Made by a program: the position numbers and the translations under genes
Assembly: GCF_900109545.1 (NCBI RefSeq)
Contig: NZ_FOAP01000002.1
Coordinates: 310,001-374,000 of the forward strand
Origin: Stigmatella aurantiaca
Lineage (GTDB): Bacteria > Myxococcota > Myxococcia > Myxococcales > Myxococcaceae
Length of the DNA stretch: 64,000 nt
Reading direction: 5' to 3'
The notes under the pieces: generated by a model
Told to the model about the DNA's origin: nothing
The model's database searches: none
What the model saw: the letters and a program-made list of their open reading frames with translations, nothing else
Shown: positions 31,486 to 39,998 of the stretch, one piece after another
Position numbering within the stretch: the first letter of the stretch is position 1
Layout: every line of letters begins with the position of its first letter

Positions 31486-32223
31486 ATGAACTCCCCAACC
31501 CGCCCTGTGACGCCGCAGCCGTCTGACATCAACGGTTCCGGGAGAATGTTCGACCAGATCGCCCCCCGCTACGACTTGCTCAACCGGATGATGTCCCTGG
31601 GCATCGACCAGCGCTGGCGCCGCAAGACGGTGAAGGCCCTGGCGCTGAAGCCGGGCTACCGGGTGCTGGACCTGGCCACCGGGACGGGCGACCTGGCGCT
31701 GAAGGTGCTGAAGTACCACCCGGACGGGACGGTGGTGGGGCTGGACCCTTCCGAGGGCATGATGGAGATCGGCCGGCAGAAGGTGGCCGCGCAGGGGCTG
31801 TCCGCCCAGTGCGAGCTGAAGCGGGGCGATGCCCAGGCGCTGCCCTTCGAGGACAACAGCTTCGACGGCATCTGCATGGCGTTCGGCATCCGCAACGTCC
31901 CCGACCGGCCCAAGGCCCTGCGGGAGATGGCGCGCGTGACGCGCCCGGGCGGCCGCATCGCCATCCTGGAGCTGTCCGAGCCCCAGGGCGGGCTGCTGGG
32001 CCCCCTGCTGCGCTTTCAGATCCGCACGGTCGTCCCCTGGCTGGGCGCCAAGCTCTCCGGCTCCGGCGAGTACCGCTACCTCCAGGAGTCCATCGCCGCC
32101 TTCCCCCAGCCGGAGGCCTTCGCGGACATCATGCGCGAGGCGGGCCTGGAGGTGCTCCAGGTGCACAAGCTGACCCTGGGCGTGTGCTGCCTGTTCGTGG
32201 CCCAGCCGCGCGCGAAGCCGTGA
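31486..32223 (+). CDS. ubiE: Demethylmenaquinone/ubiquinone methyltransferase
   Basis: A 245-residue SAM-dependent C-methyltransferase (UbiE/MenG) that finishes menaquinone. Signature I is FDQIAPRYDLLNRMMSLG and the SAM loop is VLDLATGTGDLAL; FGIRNVPDRPKALREMARV and SGEYRYLQESIAAFP are typical of the family. The frame is open from 31222 but the ATG at 31486 fits homologue length. No clear ribosome site precedes it. Myxobacteria respire with menaquinone, so the MenG reaction is expected. Confidence 0.95.
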   Translation: MNSPTRPVTPQPSDINGSGRMFDQIAPRYDLLNRMMSLGIDQRWRRKTVKALALKPGYRVLDLATGTGDLALKVLKYHPDGTVVGLDPSEGMMEIGRQKVAAQGLSAQCELKRGDAQALPFEDNSFDGICMAFGIRNVPDRPKALREMARVTRPGGRIAILELSEPQGGLLGPLLRFQIRTVVPWLGAKLSGSGEYRYLQESIAAFPQPEAFADIMREAGLEVLQVHKLTLGVCCLFVAQPRAKP

Positions 32224-32240
32224 GGACCCCGGGGGGCACC

Positions 32241-32849
32241 ATGACGTTCCGTCACCCGCTCCTGGGGCTCCTGGCCCTGGCCTTCACCGGGTGCGTCACC
32301 GCGCCCCGGGGCCCCGAGCGCACCGCGGAGGCCTACGCGAAGGCGCTGGAGGACAACCGCCTGCCCCAGGCCTATGCCCTCACCACCGGCCTGCCCGAGG
32401 GGGAGGCGGCCTTCCGCGGCCGCTATGCGGACCCGGCCGCGCGCCGGGAGCGGGCCGCCGCGGTGCGCGCGGGCCTTCCGCTGCTGGAGGGCCATGCGCC
32501 GGCGCTACGGCTGGAGCGCCGGGAGTCCACCTGGCGCGTGGTGGAGACGCTGCCCACGGACGAGGTGAAGGCCACCCTGGCCCGCTTCCTCAACGCGGCC
32601 GAAGGCACCGACTGGGAGAAGGCCTGGAGCCTGCTGAGCGCGCCGCTGCGCGCGCGCTACACCCCGGACCGCCTGCGCGAGGACTTCCAGCGCGAGCCCC
32701 TGGCCCGGGAGCGCCTGCGCCGCGCCCGGCTGGCGCTCAAGGGCGAGGTGAAGGTGCAGGGCACCGAGGCCACGCTGCCGCTGGGGGCGGAGCGCGCGGT
32801 GCGGCTGGTGTTGGAGGGCGAGGAGTACCGGGTCGCCGCCATCGAGTAA
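32241..32849 (+). CDS. Small lipoprotein, unknown function
   Basis: A 202-residue protein beginning at ATG 32241, 17 bp after ubiE. The signal LLALAFTGC gives Cys18 as lipidation site. Two similar helical/beta halves follow: AEAYAKALEDNRLPQAYALT and FLNAAEGTDWEKAWSLLSAP, each ending in a strand pair (RLERRESTWRVVETLP and RLVLEGEEYRVAAIE), so the protein seems to be an internal duplication of an NTF2-like or DUF4878-like unit. Function unknown. Confidence 0.75.
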   Translation: MTFRHPLLGLLALAFTGCVTAPRGPERTAEAYAKALEDNRLPQAYALTTGLPEGEAAFRGRYADPAARRERAAAVRAGLPLLEGHAPALRLERRESTWRVVETLPTDEVKATLARFLNAAEGTDWEKAWSLLSAPLRARYTPDRLREDFQREPLARERLRRARLALKGEVKVQGTEATLPLGAERAVRLVLEGEEYRVAAIE

Positions 32850-32922
32850 CCGGGAAAACCCGGGCAAGGCGTGCGGACGAGCGCCGGCCCGTGCGCGGGG
32901 AGGGCAGCGGCGTTAAACGTCG

Positions 32923-32952
32923 TTGACAGGCCCCGAGGGGGCTGACCATCCT
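32923..32952 (+). promoter_or_regulatory. Candidate promoter of the mrp gene
   Basis: A consensus TTGACA (32923-32928) is followed after 18 bp by CATCCT, which keeps the conserved A2 and T6 of the -10. It lies 56 bp before the ATG. Confidence 0.35.
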
Positions 32953-33007
32953 CCGCGCCCCTCCCGTCACGCAACTGCGCGATTTCCAAAAGGTTTCAGG
33001 TGTACCG

Positions 33008-34096
33008 ATGAGCGTTTCCGAGCGCGATGTCCTCGCGGCGATGTCCAAGGTGATCGATCCCGAGCTGCACGTGGATCTGGTGAAGGCGGGGATGGTCAAG
33101 GACATCCGCATCAGCGGCGACGCGGTGAAGCTGAAGATCGAGCTGACGACGCCCGCCTGTCCCATGAAGGGGAAGATCCAGGCGGACACGGAGGCGGCGC
33201 TCAAGGCGGTGCCGGGGCTGAAGTCCTTCGAGCTGGAGTGGGGCGCCCAGGTGCGCGCCACGGGCGGCGCGGGGCAGGGCCCGGGCCAGGCGCTGCTGCC
33301 GGGCGTGAAGAACATCATCCTGGTGGGCGCCGGCAAGGGTGGGGTGGGCAAGAGCACCGTGGCGGTGAACCTGGCGGTGGGCCTGGCCAAGCACGGCGCC
33401 AAGGTGGGCCTGCTGGATGCGGACTTCTACGGCCCGTCCGTGCCGATGATGACGGGCATCACCGAGAAGCCGGTGAGCCCGGATGGCAAGACGCTCACCC
33501 CCATGAACAAGCATGGGCTGAAGGTCATGTCCATTGGCTTCCTGGTGGAGCCGGACCAGGCGCTCATCTGGCGCGGCCCCATGCTGCACGGGGCGCTGAT
33601 GCAGCTCGTGCGGGACGTGAACTGGGGCGAGCTGGACTACCTGGTGCTGGACTTGCCGCCGGGCACGGGCGACGTGGCGCTGTCGCTCTCCCAGTCGGTG
33701 CGGGCCGCCGGCGCGGTGCTGGTGACGACGCCGCAGGACGTGGCGCTGGCCGACGTGGTGCGCGCCAAGAGCATGTTCGACAAGGTGCACATCCCGGTGC
33801 TGGGCATCGTCGAGAACATGAGCCAGTTCATCTGCCCGAACTGCTCCCACGCGACGAACATCTTCCACCGGGGCGGCGGCCGCAAGGCGGCGGAGATGTT
33901 CCAGATCCCGTTCCTGGGCGAGGTGCCGCTGGAGCTGAAGGTGCGCGAGGCCGGGGACGCGGGGCTGCCCGTGGTGGCCGGGGCCCCGGACAGCCGCGAG
34001 GCCCAGGCCTTCCTGGAGATTGCCCGCAACGTGGCCGGCCGCGTCTCCGCGCAGAGCGTGCGCTCGATTCCACTGCCGGTGATGCAGGCGCGCTAA
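33008..34096 (+). CDS. apbC: Mrp/ApbC-family Fe-S cluster carrier ATPase
   Basis: A 362-residue P-loop protein that holds and delivers Fe-S clusters. Residues about 5-80 are a MIP18/DUF59 domain (VIDPELHVDLVKAGMV, TTPACPMK). The NTPase domain starts near 98 with the deviant Walker A GAGKGGVGKST, then DADFYGPSVPMM, DLPPGTGDVALSL and the metal-binding CPNC (about residues 276-279). All expected motifs are present and length is normal. No isc/suf genes are nearby. It is transcribed away from the lipoprotein with its own 158-bp gap. Confidence 0.93.
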   Translation: MSVSERDVLAAMSKVIDPELHVDLVKAGMVKDIRISGDAVKLKIELTTPACPMKGKIQADTEAALKAVPGLKSFELEWGAQVRATGGAGQGPGQALLPGVKNIILVGAGKGGVGKSTVAVNLAVGLAKHGAKVGLLDADFYGPSVPMMTGITEKPVSPDGKTLTPMNKHGLKVMSIGFLVEPDQALIWRGPMLHGALMQLVRDVNWGELDYLVLDLPPGTGDVALSLSQSVRAAGAVLVTTPQDVALADVVRAKSMFDKVHIPVLGIVENMSQFICPNCSHATNIFHRGGGRKAAEMFQIPFLGEVPLELKVREAGDAGLPVVAGAPDSREAQAFLEIARNVAGRVSAQSVRSIPLPVMQAR

Positions 34097-34120
34097 TGTC
34101 CTGAGCAACCGAGGTGCCCC

Positions 34121-34618
34121 ATGCCGGGTGACAGAGATGAGTTTCCGCCGGATCCGCTGGATGACGCGCACCACCCCGATCGCGAGGGCCGGCCCGGCTT
34201 CGTGCCGGAGTTCGTGCGCAAGGCCGCCGTCGCCGGGCTGGGTGCCATCTTCATGACGGAGGAGGGCATCCGGGGCCTCGCCGGGCAGCTCAAGCTGCCC
34301 AAGGAGATGCTCGGCCACATCGTCAACCAGGCCGAGAAGACCAAGGAAGAGATCGGCCGCGTCGTCAGCGAGGAGGTCCGCCGCTTCCTCCAGTCGGAGA
34401 AGCTGCGCGAGGAGTTCATCAAGCTCCTGTCCGGGATGACCCTGGAGGTGAAGGCGCAGATCCGCCTCCTGCCCCCGGACGAGAAGCCCCTGGAGACGAA
34501 GGACGCCTCCGGCGAGCCCGCCGCCCCGGCGCAGGCGGCCCCTGCGGCCGCGCCCAAGGTGGTCGTCACCGAGATCAACACGCGGCGCGGCGGCAAGCGG
34601 ACCCCGAAGAAGGAGTGA
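34121..34618 (+). CDS. Conserved hypothetical protein, 165 aa
   Basis: The product has an acidic N-terminus (PGDRDEFPPDPLDDAHHPD), a helical centre (about 25-110) with RKAAVAGLGAIFMTEEGIRG and long amphipathic helices VNQAEKTKEEIGRVVSEEVR, and an Ala/Pro-rich basic tail. The pattern resembles the poly(hydroxyalkanoate) granule/phasin-like or DUF helical proteins but I cannot assign a family. GAGG lies 6 nt upstream of the ATG. The following gene starts within a few bases of its stop. Confidence 0.65.
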   Translation: MPGDRDEFPPDPLDDAHHPDREGRPGFVPEFVRKAAVAGLGAIFMTEEGIRGLAGQLKLPKEMLGHIVNQAEKTKEEIGRVVSEEVRRFLQSEKLREEFIKLLSGMTLEVKAQIRLLPPDEKPLETKDASGEPAAPAQAAPAAAPKVVVTEINTRRGGKRTPKKE

Positions 34619-34620
34619 GG

Positions 34621-35022
34621 GTGGAACCCGAAGCCAAGCCCGCCCGGGGACGCCACCCGCTCTTGCGGCGCCTGCCGCTCCTGGCGCTCGTGGGCGTGGG
34701 CCTGTGGCTGTGGCGGGCCACCGAGACGCCCGAGCACTCCCTGGTCTGGCGGCTCGACGGCGCCGGCTGGAGCGCGGTGCGGGGGCTGGAGTTCCAAGTG
34801 ACCGGGCCGGACGGGCAGACCCTCAAGCGCGAGGAGCACTTCTTCCCGGCGGCCCCGCCCTCGGAGGTGACGCTGAAGGTGGACCTGCCCGAGGGCTCCT
34901 ACCGGGCGCTCATCTTCGTGAAGGAGCCGGGGCAGCCCGCCCGGCCCCCACTTGTAGAGGGGCTGACGATTGGCGAGGAGCCCTACATCCTGAAGACGCT
35001 GCGCCTGCCCGCGAGCCGTTGA
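34621..35022 (+). CDS. Membrane-anchored hypothetical protein
   Basis: A 133-residue protein with one N-terminal transmembrane helix (LPLLALVGVGLWLW) and a periplasmic beta domain of about 90 residues (LEFQVTGPDGQTLKREEHFF, TLKVDLPEGSYRALIFVKEP) like a small transthyretin/Ig-type fold. GTG 34621 is chosen because GGAG of the preceding gene end is 6 nt away; GTG 34615, overlapping the previous stop, is the alternative. Function unknown. Confidence 0.65.
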   Translation: MEPEAKPARGRHPLLRRLPLLALVGVGLWLWRATETPEHSLVWRLDGAGWSAVRGLEFQVTGPDGQTLKREEHFFPAAPPSEVTLKVDLPEGSYRALIFVKEPGQPARPPLVEGLTIGEEPYILKTLRLPASR

Positions 35023-35082
35023 CCGGCCGGGGGGTGGCGGCTATAGGCGCCAGACTCTCTTTTGACCGGGAAATCGAACGCC

Positions 35083-35934
35083 ATGGCAACCACCCAGCAC
35101 ATCGTCGTCGTCGGGGCAGGGCAGATGGGGGCGGGCATCGCGCAGGTCGCGCTGCAAACGGGGCTGCGCGTCACGTTGGTGGACGTCTCCGAGGAAGGAC
35201 TGGCCAAGGGCGCAAGCCGCATCCGCGCGGGCCTGGCCAAGCTCGTGGAGAAGGGCAAGCTGGACGACGCCCGGCGCAAGGCCGCCGAGGCGAACCTCGC
35301 CACCTCCCCGCGCCTCGCCGAGGTGAAGGACGTGGACTTCGCCATCGAGGCCGCCACCGAGAACGAGGAGCTCAAGAAGCGCATCTTCCGGGACCTGGAC
35401 GCGGTGGTGCGGCCCGGCGGCGTGCTCGCCTCGAACACCTCCTCGATTCCCATCACCCGCATCGCGGCGGTGACGAAGCGGCCCGAGTCCGTCATCGGCA
35501 TGCACTTCATGAACCCGGTGCCGGTGATGCAGCTCGTGGAGATCATCCGAGGGGCGGCCACCTCGGATGAGACGTACACCACGACGCGCGCCCTGGCCGA
35601 GCAGATGGGCAAGACGACGGTGGTGTCGCGCGACATGCCGGGCTTCATCGTCAACCGCATCCTCATCCCCATGCTGAACGAGGCGTGCTTCGCGCTGATG
35701 GAGGGGCTGGGCACGGCGGAGGACATCGACACGGCGATGAAGCTGGGCACCAACCAGCCCATGGGCCCGCTGCAGCTCGCGGACTTCATCGGCCTGGACA
35801 CGTGCCTGTCCATCGCCGAGGTGCTCCACAAGGGCCTGGGCGATGACAAGTACCGCCCGTGCCCGCTGCTGCGGCAGTACGTGGATGCCGGCTGGTACGG
35901 CAAGAAGAGCGGCCGCGGCTTCTACAAGTACTGA
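35083..35934 (+). CDS. hbd: 3-hydroxybutyryl-CoA dehydrogenase
   Basis: A 283-residue NAD(P)-dependent enzyme interconverting 3-hydroxybutyryl-CoA and acetoacetyl-CoA. The Rossmann motif is VVVGAGQMGAGIA near the N-terminus; SNTSSIPITRIA, GMHFMNPVPVMQLVEII and PGFIVNRILIPMLNEA carry the active-site Ser, His and Asn of the family. Length equals clostridial Hbd. An in-frame ATG at 35062 adds 7 residues. It opens a run of acyl-CoA genes on this strand to 39603. Confidence 0.95.
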   Translation: MATTQHIVVVGAGQMGAGIAQVALQTGLRVTLVDVSEEGLAKGASRIRAGLAKLVEKGKLDDARRKAAEANLATSPRLAEVKDVDFAIEAATENEELKKRIFRDLDAVVRPGGVLASNTSSIPITRIAAVTKRPESVIGMHFMNPVPVMQLVEIIRGAATSDETYTTTRALAEQMGKTTVVSRDMPGFIVNRILIPMLNEACFALMEGLGTAEDIDTAMKLGTNQPMGPLQLADFIGLDTCLSIAEVLHKGLGDDKYRPCPLLRQYVDAGWYGKKSGRGFYKY

Positions 35935-35970
35935 GAGACTTCTTTTCCCCCCTCTTCGAGGAGCTTTCCC

Positions 35971-36747
35971 ATGGCCTACGACAACATCCGGCTGGAGAAG
36001 CAGGGCGCCATCGCGACCCTCACGATTGACCGGCCCAAGGCGCTCAACGCGCTCAACACCCAGACGTTCCACGAGATCGAGGCCGCGCTGCTGTCGCTGG
36101 GCACGGACACCCGCGTCCTCATCGTCACCGGCGGGGGCGAGAAGGCCTTCGTGGCGGGGGCGGACATCGCCGAGATGGCCACCATCTCCGCGGACAAGGC
36201 CCGCGAGTTCTCCGCGTTGGGACAGCGCGTCATGGGCCTCTTGGAGCAGCGGCCCTTTCCCACCATCGCGGCGGTGAACGGCTTCGCGCTGGGCGGCGGC
36301 TGCGAGCTCGCCATGGCGTGCGATCTCATCTACGCCTCGGAGAAGGCGAAGCTGGGCGTGCCCGAGTCGACGCTGGGCGTCATCCCCGGCTTCGGCGGCA
36401 CGCAGCGGCTCACCCGGCTGGTGGGGAAGATGCGCGCCAAGGAGCTCATCCTCACGGGCAGCCACGTGACGGCGGCCCAGGCCAAGGAGTACGGGCTGGT
36501 GCTGGACGTGCTGCCCCCCGAGAAGCTGATGGAGCACTGCCTGGCGGTGGCGGGCAAGCTCATCAAGAATGGCCCCCTGGCGCTCGCCCAGGCCAAGCGC
36601 GTCGTCGAGTTCGGCGCGGACCAGGACCTCCGCTCAGCCAACGAGCTGGAGAGCCAGGGCTTCGGCGTCCTCTTCGGGACCGAGGACCAGCGCGAGGGCA
36701 TGAAGGCTTTCCTCGAGAAGCGCCCCGCGGCCTTCGCGGGTAAGTAA
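35971..36747 (+). CDS. Enoyl-CoA hydratase (crotonase family)
   Basis: A 258-residue hydratase that adds water to crotonyl-CoA and similar short 2-enoyl-CoAs. Both catalytic glutamates are present: Glu112 in GGGCELAMACD and Glu132 in GVPESTLGVIPG; the oxyanion residues are in GADIAEM and LGGGCEL. It lies 36 bp after hbd and works on the product side of the next acyl-CoA dehydrogenase. GAGGAG is 8 nt upstream of the ATG. Confidence 0.94.
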   Translation: MAYDNIRLEKQGAIATLTIDRPKALNALNTQTFHEIEAALLSLGTDTRVLIVTGGGEKAFVAGADIAEMATISADKAREFSALGQRVMGLLEQRPFPTIAAVNGFALGGGCELAMACDLIYASEKAKLGVPESTLGVIPGFGGTQRLTRLVGKMRAKELILTGSHVTAAQAKEYGLVLDVLPPEKLMEHCLAVAGKLIKNGPLALAQAKRVVEFGADQDLRSANELESQGFGVLFGTEDQREGMKAFLEKRPAAFAGK

Positions 36748-36783
36748 CACCGTTTCCGTTCTCTAATAGGCACGGCAATTCCT

Positions 36784-36806
36784 CCTCCAGGGCAGGTCCC
36801 TGGAGG
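36784..36806. repeat. 9-bp hairpin between hydratase and dehydrogenase genes
   Basis: CCTCCAGGG (36784-36792) and CCCTGGAGG (36798-36806) form a perfect stem with a 5-nt loop in the 120-bp gap. No T run follows on either strand, so it is not a classical terminator; it may tune the ratio of upstream to downstream mRNA. Confidence 0.5.
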
Positions 36807-36867
36807 GGCCGCCATGCCCCCCCGGGCGCCGCGTAGACTGCGGCCGCGCCTTGCCCCCAGGAGTGCC

Positions 36868-38010
36868 ATGAACTTCGAGCTGACCGACATCCAGCGGGAA
36901 ACCCAGCGGATGTGCCGCGAGTTCGCCGCGCGCGAGCTCATCCCCAACGCCCGGAAGTGGGACGAGACCCACGCGTGGCCCACCGAGGCGGTGAAGAAGC
37001 TCGCCGAGCTGTCGCTCCTGGGCGTGGCGGTGCCCGAGCAGCACGGCGGCGCCGGGCTGGACAACGTCTGCTACGCCATCGCCATGGAGGAGATCAGCCG
37101 CGGCTGCGCTTCCACCGGCGTCATCATGAGCGTGAACAACTCGCTCTACTGCGATCCGGTGTCCAAGTACGGCACCGAGGCGCAGAAGAAGGAGTTCCTC
37201 ACCCCGTACGCCAGCGGCGAGAAGCTCGGCTGCTTCGGCCTCACCGAGCCCGAGGCCGGCAGCGACGCGGCGGCCCAGCAGACCGTCGCGGTGCGCAAGG
37301 GTGACGAGTACATCATCAACGGCTCGAAGAACTGGATCACCAACGGCCCCAAGGCCGACGCCATCGTGCTGTTCACGATGACGAACAAGGAGGCGGGCAA
37401 CAAGGGCATCACCGCCTTCATCGTGCCCACCAACACCCCGGGCTTCATCCGGGCCGAGCCCGACAAGAAGATGGGCATCAGCGCGGCGCACTCCTGCTCC
37501 ATGTTCTTCGAGGACATGCGCGTGCCGGCCAAGTACCTCCTGGGCAAGGAGGGCGAGGGCTTCAAGGTCGCCATGAGCACGCTGGACGGGGGCCGCATCG
37601 GCATCGCCGCGCAGGCGCTGGGCATCGCCCGGGCGGCCTTCGAGGAGGCAGTGCGCTACTCGGGCGAGCGCAAGACGTTCGGCAAGCCCATCCGGGACCA
37701 CCAGGCCATCCAGTTCATGCTGGCGGACATGGCCACGGAGATCGACGCGGCGCGCCTGCTGGTGCACCAGGCCGCGGTGCTCAAGGACAAGGGCGTGCGC
37801 CACTCGATGGAGAGCGCCATGGCGAAGCTGTACGCCAGCGAGATGGCCAGCCGCGTGGCCAACAAGGCCCTCCAGGTGCATGGCGGCATGGGCTACAGCA
37901 AGGAGATGGACGCCGAGCGCCACGTGCGCGACGCGCGCATCACCGAAATCTACGAGGGGACGAGCGAGATCCAGCGCATCGTCATCTCGGCCAACCTGCT
38001 GAAGGAGTAA
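36868..38010 (+). CDS. Acyl-CoA dehydrogenase (short-chain type)
   Basis: A 380-residue FAD flavoenzyme oxidising acyl-CoA to 2-enoyl-CoA and passing electrons to ETF (not encoded here). The FAD/substrate loop GCFGLTEPEAGSDA, SKNWITNG, and the C-terminal EIYEGTSEIQRIVI with catalytic Glu363 are all intact. The catalytic Glu position matches butyryl/short-chain enzymes rather than isovaleryl. GGAG lies 5 nt before ATG 36868. Context (hbd, hydratase) suggests butyryl-CoA as substrate. Confidence 0.94.
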   Translation: MNFELTDIQRETQRMCREFAARELIPNARKWDETHAWPTEAVKKLAELSLLGVAVPEQHGGAGLDNVCYAIAMEEISRGCASTGVIMSVNNSLYCDPVSKYGTEAQKKEFLTPYASGEKLGCFGLTEPEAGSDAAAQQTVAVRKGDEYIINGSKNWITNGPKADAIVLFTMTNKEAGNKGITAFIVPTNTPGFIRAEPDKKMGISAAHSCSMFFEDMRVPAKYLLGKEGEGFKVAMSTLDGGRIGIAAQALGIARAAFEEAVRYSGERKTFGKPIRDHQAIQFMLADMATEIDAARLLVHQAAVLKDKGVRHSMESAMAKLYASEMASRVANKALQVHGGMGYSKEMDAERHVRDARITEIYEGTSEIQRIVISANLLKE

Positions 38011-38013
38011 GCC

Positions 38014-38448
38014 ATGAGGGGGATTTTCGCCGCGGCGCTGTTGCTGGCTTCCACCGGGGCACTCGGGCAGGACGAGCCCGGGTCCAGGCCCGCCAAGAAG
38101 AAGGCCGCGCCCAAGGCCCGCGAGGTGCTGGATGTGAACCGGCTGCCCTTCACGCCGGACTCCATCCAGCAGGTGATTGCCTACCACCGGGAGAAGATCC
38201 AGGCCTGCTACGAGGACACGCTCGTGGAGCAGGACAAGAAGGTGGAGGGCAAGCTCATGACGACCTTCACCATCTCCGCGGTGGGCATGGTGAAGAACGC
38301 GAAGGTAATCAAAAAGGGCACCACGCTGAAGGACGCCGGACTGCATGACTGCGTGGTGGCGGTGCTCACGGCGATGAGCTTCCCCAAGCCGCCGGATGGC
38401 CGCGACCACCCCATCGAGTACCCTTTCAACCTCAAGGCCATCGAGTAG
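38014..38448 (+). CDS. AgmX/PglI C-terminal domain protein
   Basis: A 144-residue exported protein with a signal peptide (GIFAAALLLASTGALG) and a Lys/Ala-rich linker. Residues about 45-144 match the TonB-C-like domain found at the C-terminus of the gliding-motility proteins AgmX/PglI: the paired cysteines in KIQACYEDTL and LHDCVVAVL, FTISAVGMVKNAKV, and the end FPKPPDGRDHPIEYPFNL. The ribosome site GGAG sits in the end of the upstream dehydrogenase gene, 3 bp away, and the second dehydrogenase follows 9 bp later, so it is inside the operon. A motility role is only inferred from the domain. Confidence 0.85.
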   Translation: MRGIFAAALLLASTGALGQDEPGSRPAKKKAAPKAREVLDVNRLPFTPDSIQQVIAYHREKIQACYEDTLVEQDKKVEGKLMTTFTISAVGMVKNAKVIKKGTTLKDAGLHDCVVAVLTAMSFPKPPDGRDHPIEYPFNLKAIE

Positions 38449-38457
38449 GACGCCCCC

Positions 38458-39603
38458 GTGAACCTCGAGCTGACCGAAACCCAGACGCTCATCCGTGACA
38501 CCGCCCGCAAGGTGGCCCGCGAGCGCGTGGCCCCCCAGGCCCGCGCCGCCGACCGCGAGGAGCGCTTCTCGCCGGCGCTCTTCAAGGAGCTGGCGGAGCT
38601 GGGGCTGATGGGCGTGAACCTGCCCTCGCGCTTCGGCGGCTCCGAGGCCGGGGTGGTGTCCTACTCGCTGGCGGTGATGGAGCTGTCGGCCGCGTGTGCC
38701 TCCACCTCCGTGGCCATGGCCGTGACGAACATGTGCGGGGAGCTGATCAACGCCTTCGGCACCGAGGCCCAGAAGGAGAAGTTCCTGCCCCGGCTCACCT
38801 CGGGCGAGGCGGTGGTGGGCGCGTTCGCGCTCTCCGAGCCCCATGCGGGCTCGGACCCGGGCGCGCTGCACACCACGGCGGTGCGCCAGGGTGACAGCTG
38901 GGTGCTCAACGGCAGCAAGCAGTGGATCACCTCCGGGGCGTACGCGGGGGTGATGGTGGTGTGGGCGCGCACCTCGGGCACGGGCAACAAGGGCCTGTCC
39001 GCCTTCATCGTCGAGGGCGGGACGAAGGGCCTGCACGTGGGCAAGCACGAGGACAAGATGGGCCTGCGCGGCTCGAACACGGTGGGGCTCACGTTCGAGG
39101 ACTGCCGGATTCCGGCGGACCAGCTCCTGGGCAAGGAAGGGGAGGGCTTCAAGTTGGCGATGGTGGCGCTGGATGGCGGCCGCATCGGCATCGCCTCCCA
39201 GGCGTGCGGCGTGGCCCGGGCCGCGCTGGAGGCCTCGGTGCGGTACACGAAGGACCGCAAGGCCTTCAACCAGCCGGTGAGCGAGTTCCAGGGCCCGCGC
39301 TTCATGATGGCGGACATGAAGGTGCAGATCGCCGCGGCGGAGCTGCTGACGTTCCGGGCGGCCGCGCTGAAGGAGCAGGGCAAGCCGTTCACGCGCGAGG
39401 CCTCCATGGCGAAGCTGTTCGCCAGCGAGATGGCCAACCGCGTGTGCGACAAGGCCGTGCAGCTCCACGGCGGCTACGGCTACATCGACGAGTTCCCGGT
39501 GGAGCGCTACTACCGGGACGCGCGCGTGCAGACCATCTACGAGGGCACCAGCGAGGTGCAGCGCATGGTCATCGCCCGGGAGACGTTCAAGCTCTTCAGC
39601 TGA
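38458..39603 (+). CDS. Acyl-CoA dehydrogenase, second copy
   Basis: A 381-residue paralogue of the preceding enzyme, sharing GAFALSEPHAGSDPGA, SKQWITSGAYAG and TIYEGTSEVQRMVI with catalytic Glu362. GTG start with AGGA upstream. The two copies differ enough in the substrate loop (ACASTSVAMAVTNMCGE versus CASTGVIMSVNNSLYC) to expect different chain preference. It closes the acyl-CoA run. Confidence 0.94.
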   Translation: MNLELTETQTLIRDTARKVARERVAPQARAADREERFSPALFKELAELGLMGVNLPSRFGGSEAGVVSYSLAVMELSAACASTSVAMAVTNMCGELINAFGTEAQKEKFLPRLTSGEAVVGAFALSEPHAGSDPGALHTTAVRQGDSWVLNGSKQWITSGAYAGVMVVWARTSGTGNKGLSAFIVEGGTKGLHVGKHEDKMGLRGSNTVGLTFEDCRIPADQLLGKEGEGFKLAMVALDGGRIGIASQACGVARAALEASVRYTKDRKAFNQPVSEFQGPRFMMADMKVQIAAAELLTFRAAALKEQGKPFTREASMAKLFASEMANRVCDKAVQLHGGYGYIDEFPVERYYRDARVQTIYEGTSEVQRMVIARETFKLFS

Positions 39604-39626
39604 TCCGCCGCCTGGACGGCCGTGCC

Positions 39627-39998
39627 ATGAATCCCCAGCTACGCGGACACTTCGAGCGGGAACTCCACGACTCCCGGGAGGCCGAGGCGCGCGGGGAGCT
39701 GGCCGCCGCGTGGCGGTTCCTGGAGCGGGCCCACATCCTGAGTCAGGCCTATGCCGGGCCGCACCTCCGGGTGCACGGGGCCATGTTCGCGTTCGCCTGG
39801 CGGCGGCGGGACTGGCGCGAGTGGCGGGGACAATGGCCCCGGCTGCTGCTCGCGGCCCCCGGCTCGTGGACCGGGAGGGCCCCCCGGGGGAATACCGGGG
39901 GGGCCAACGTGGGCCTCTTCACCCCCATGGCCATTCCCGAGGACCTTCAGGAATGGCTCCGGGAGGCGCCGGCTAGCCCTTCACGGCGCCTGCGGTGA
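39627..39998 (+). CDS. DUF3703 family protein
   Basis: A 123-residue protein with the DUF3703 pattern: a helical RELHDSREAEARGELAAAWR, the invariant LERAHILSQ, paired His in GPHLRVHGAMF, GQWPRLL and the ending GNTGGANVGLFTPMAIPEDL. The histidine and Gln set suggests a metal site, but no activity is established for the family. It begins 23 bp after the second dehydrogenase and its last 26 bp overlap the end of the converging permease gene. Confidence 0.85.
   Translation: MNPQLRGHFERELHDSREAEARGELAAAWRFLERAHILSQAYAGPHLRVHGAMFAFAWRRRDWREWRGQWPRLLLAAPGSWTGRAPRGNTGGANVGLFTPMAIPEDLQEWLREAPASPSRRLR

Noticed and set aside
36763-39468. 901-codon minus-strand frame over the acyl-CoA genes
   Set aside because: His/Leu/Arg-rich shadow; the plus strand encodes clear dehydrogenases.
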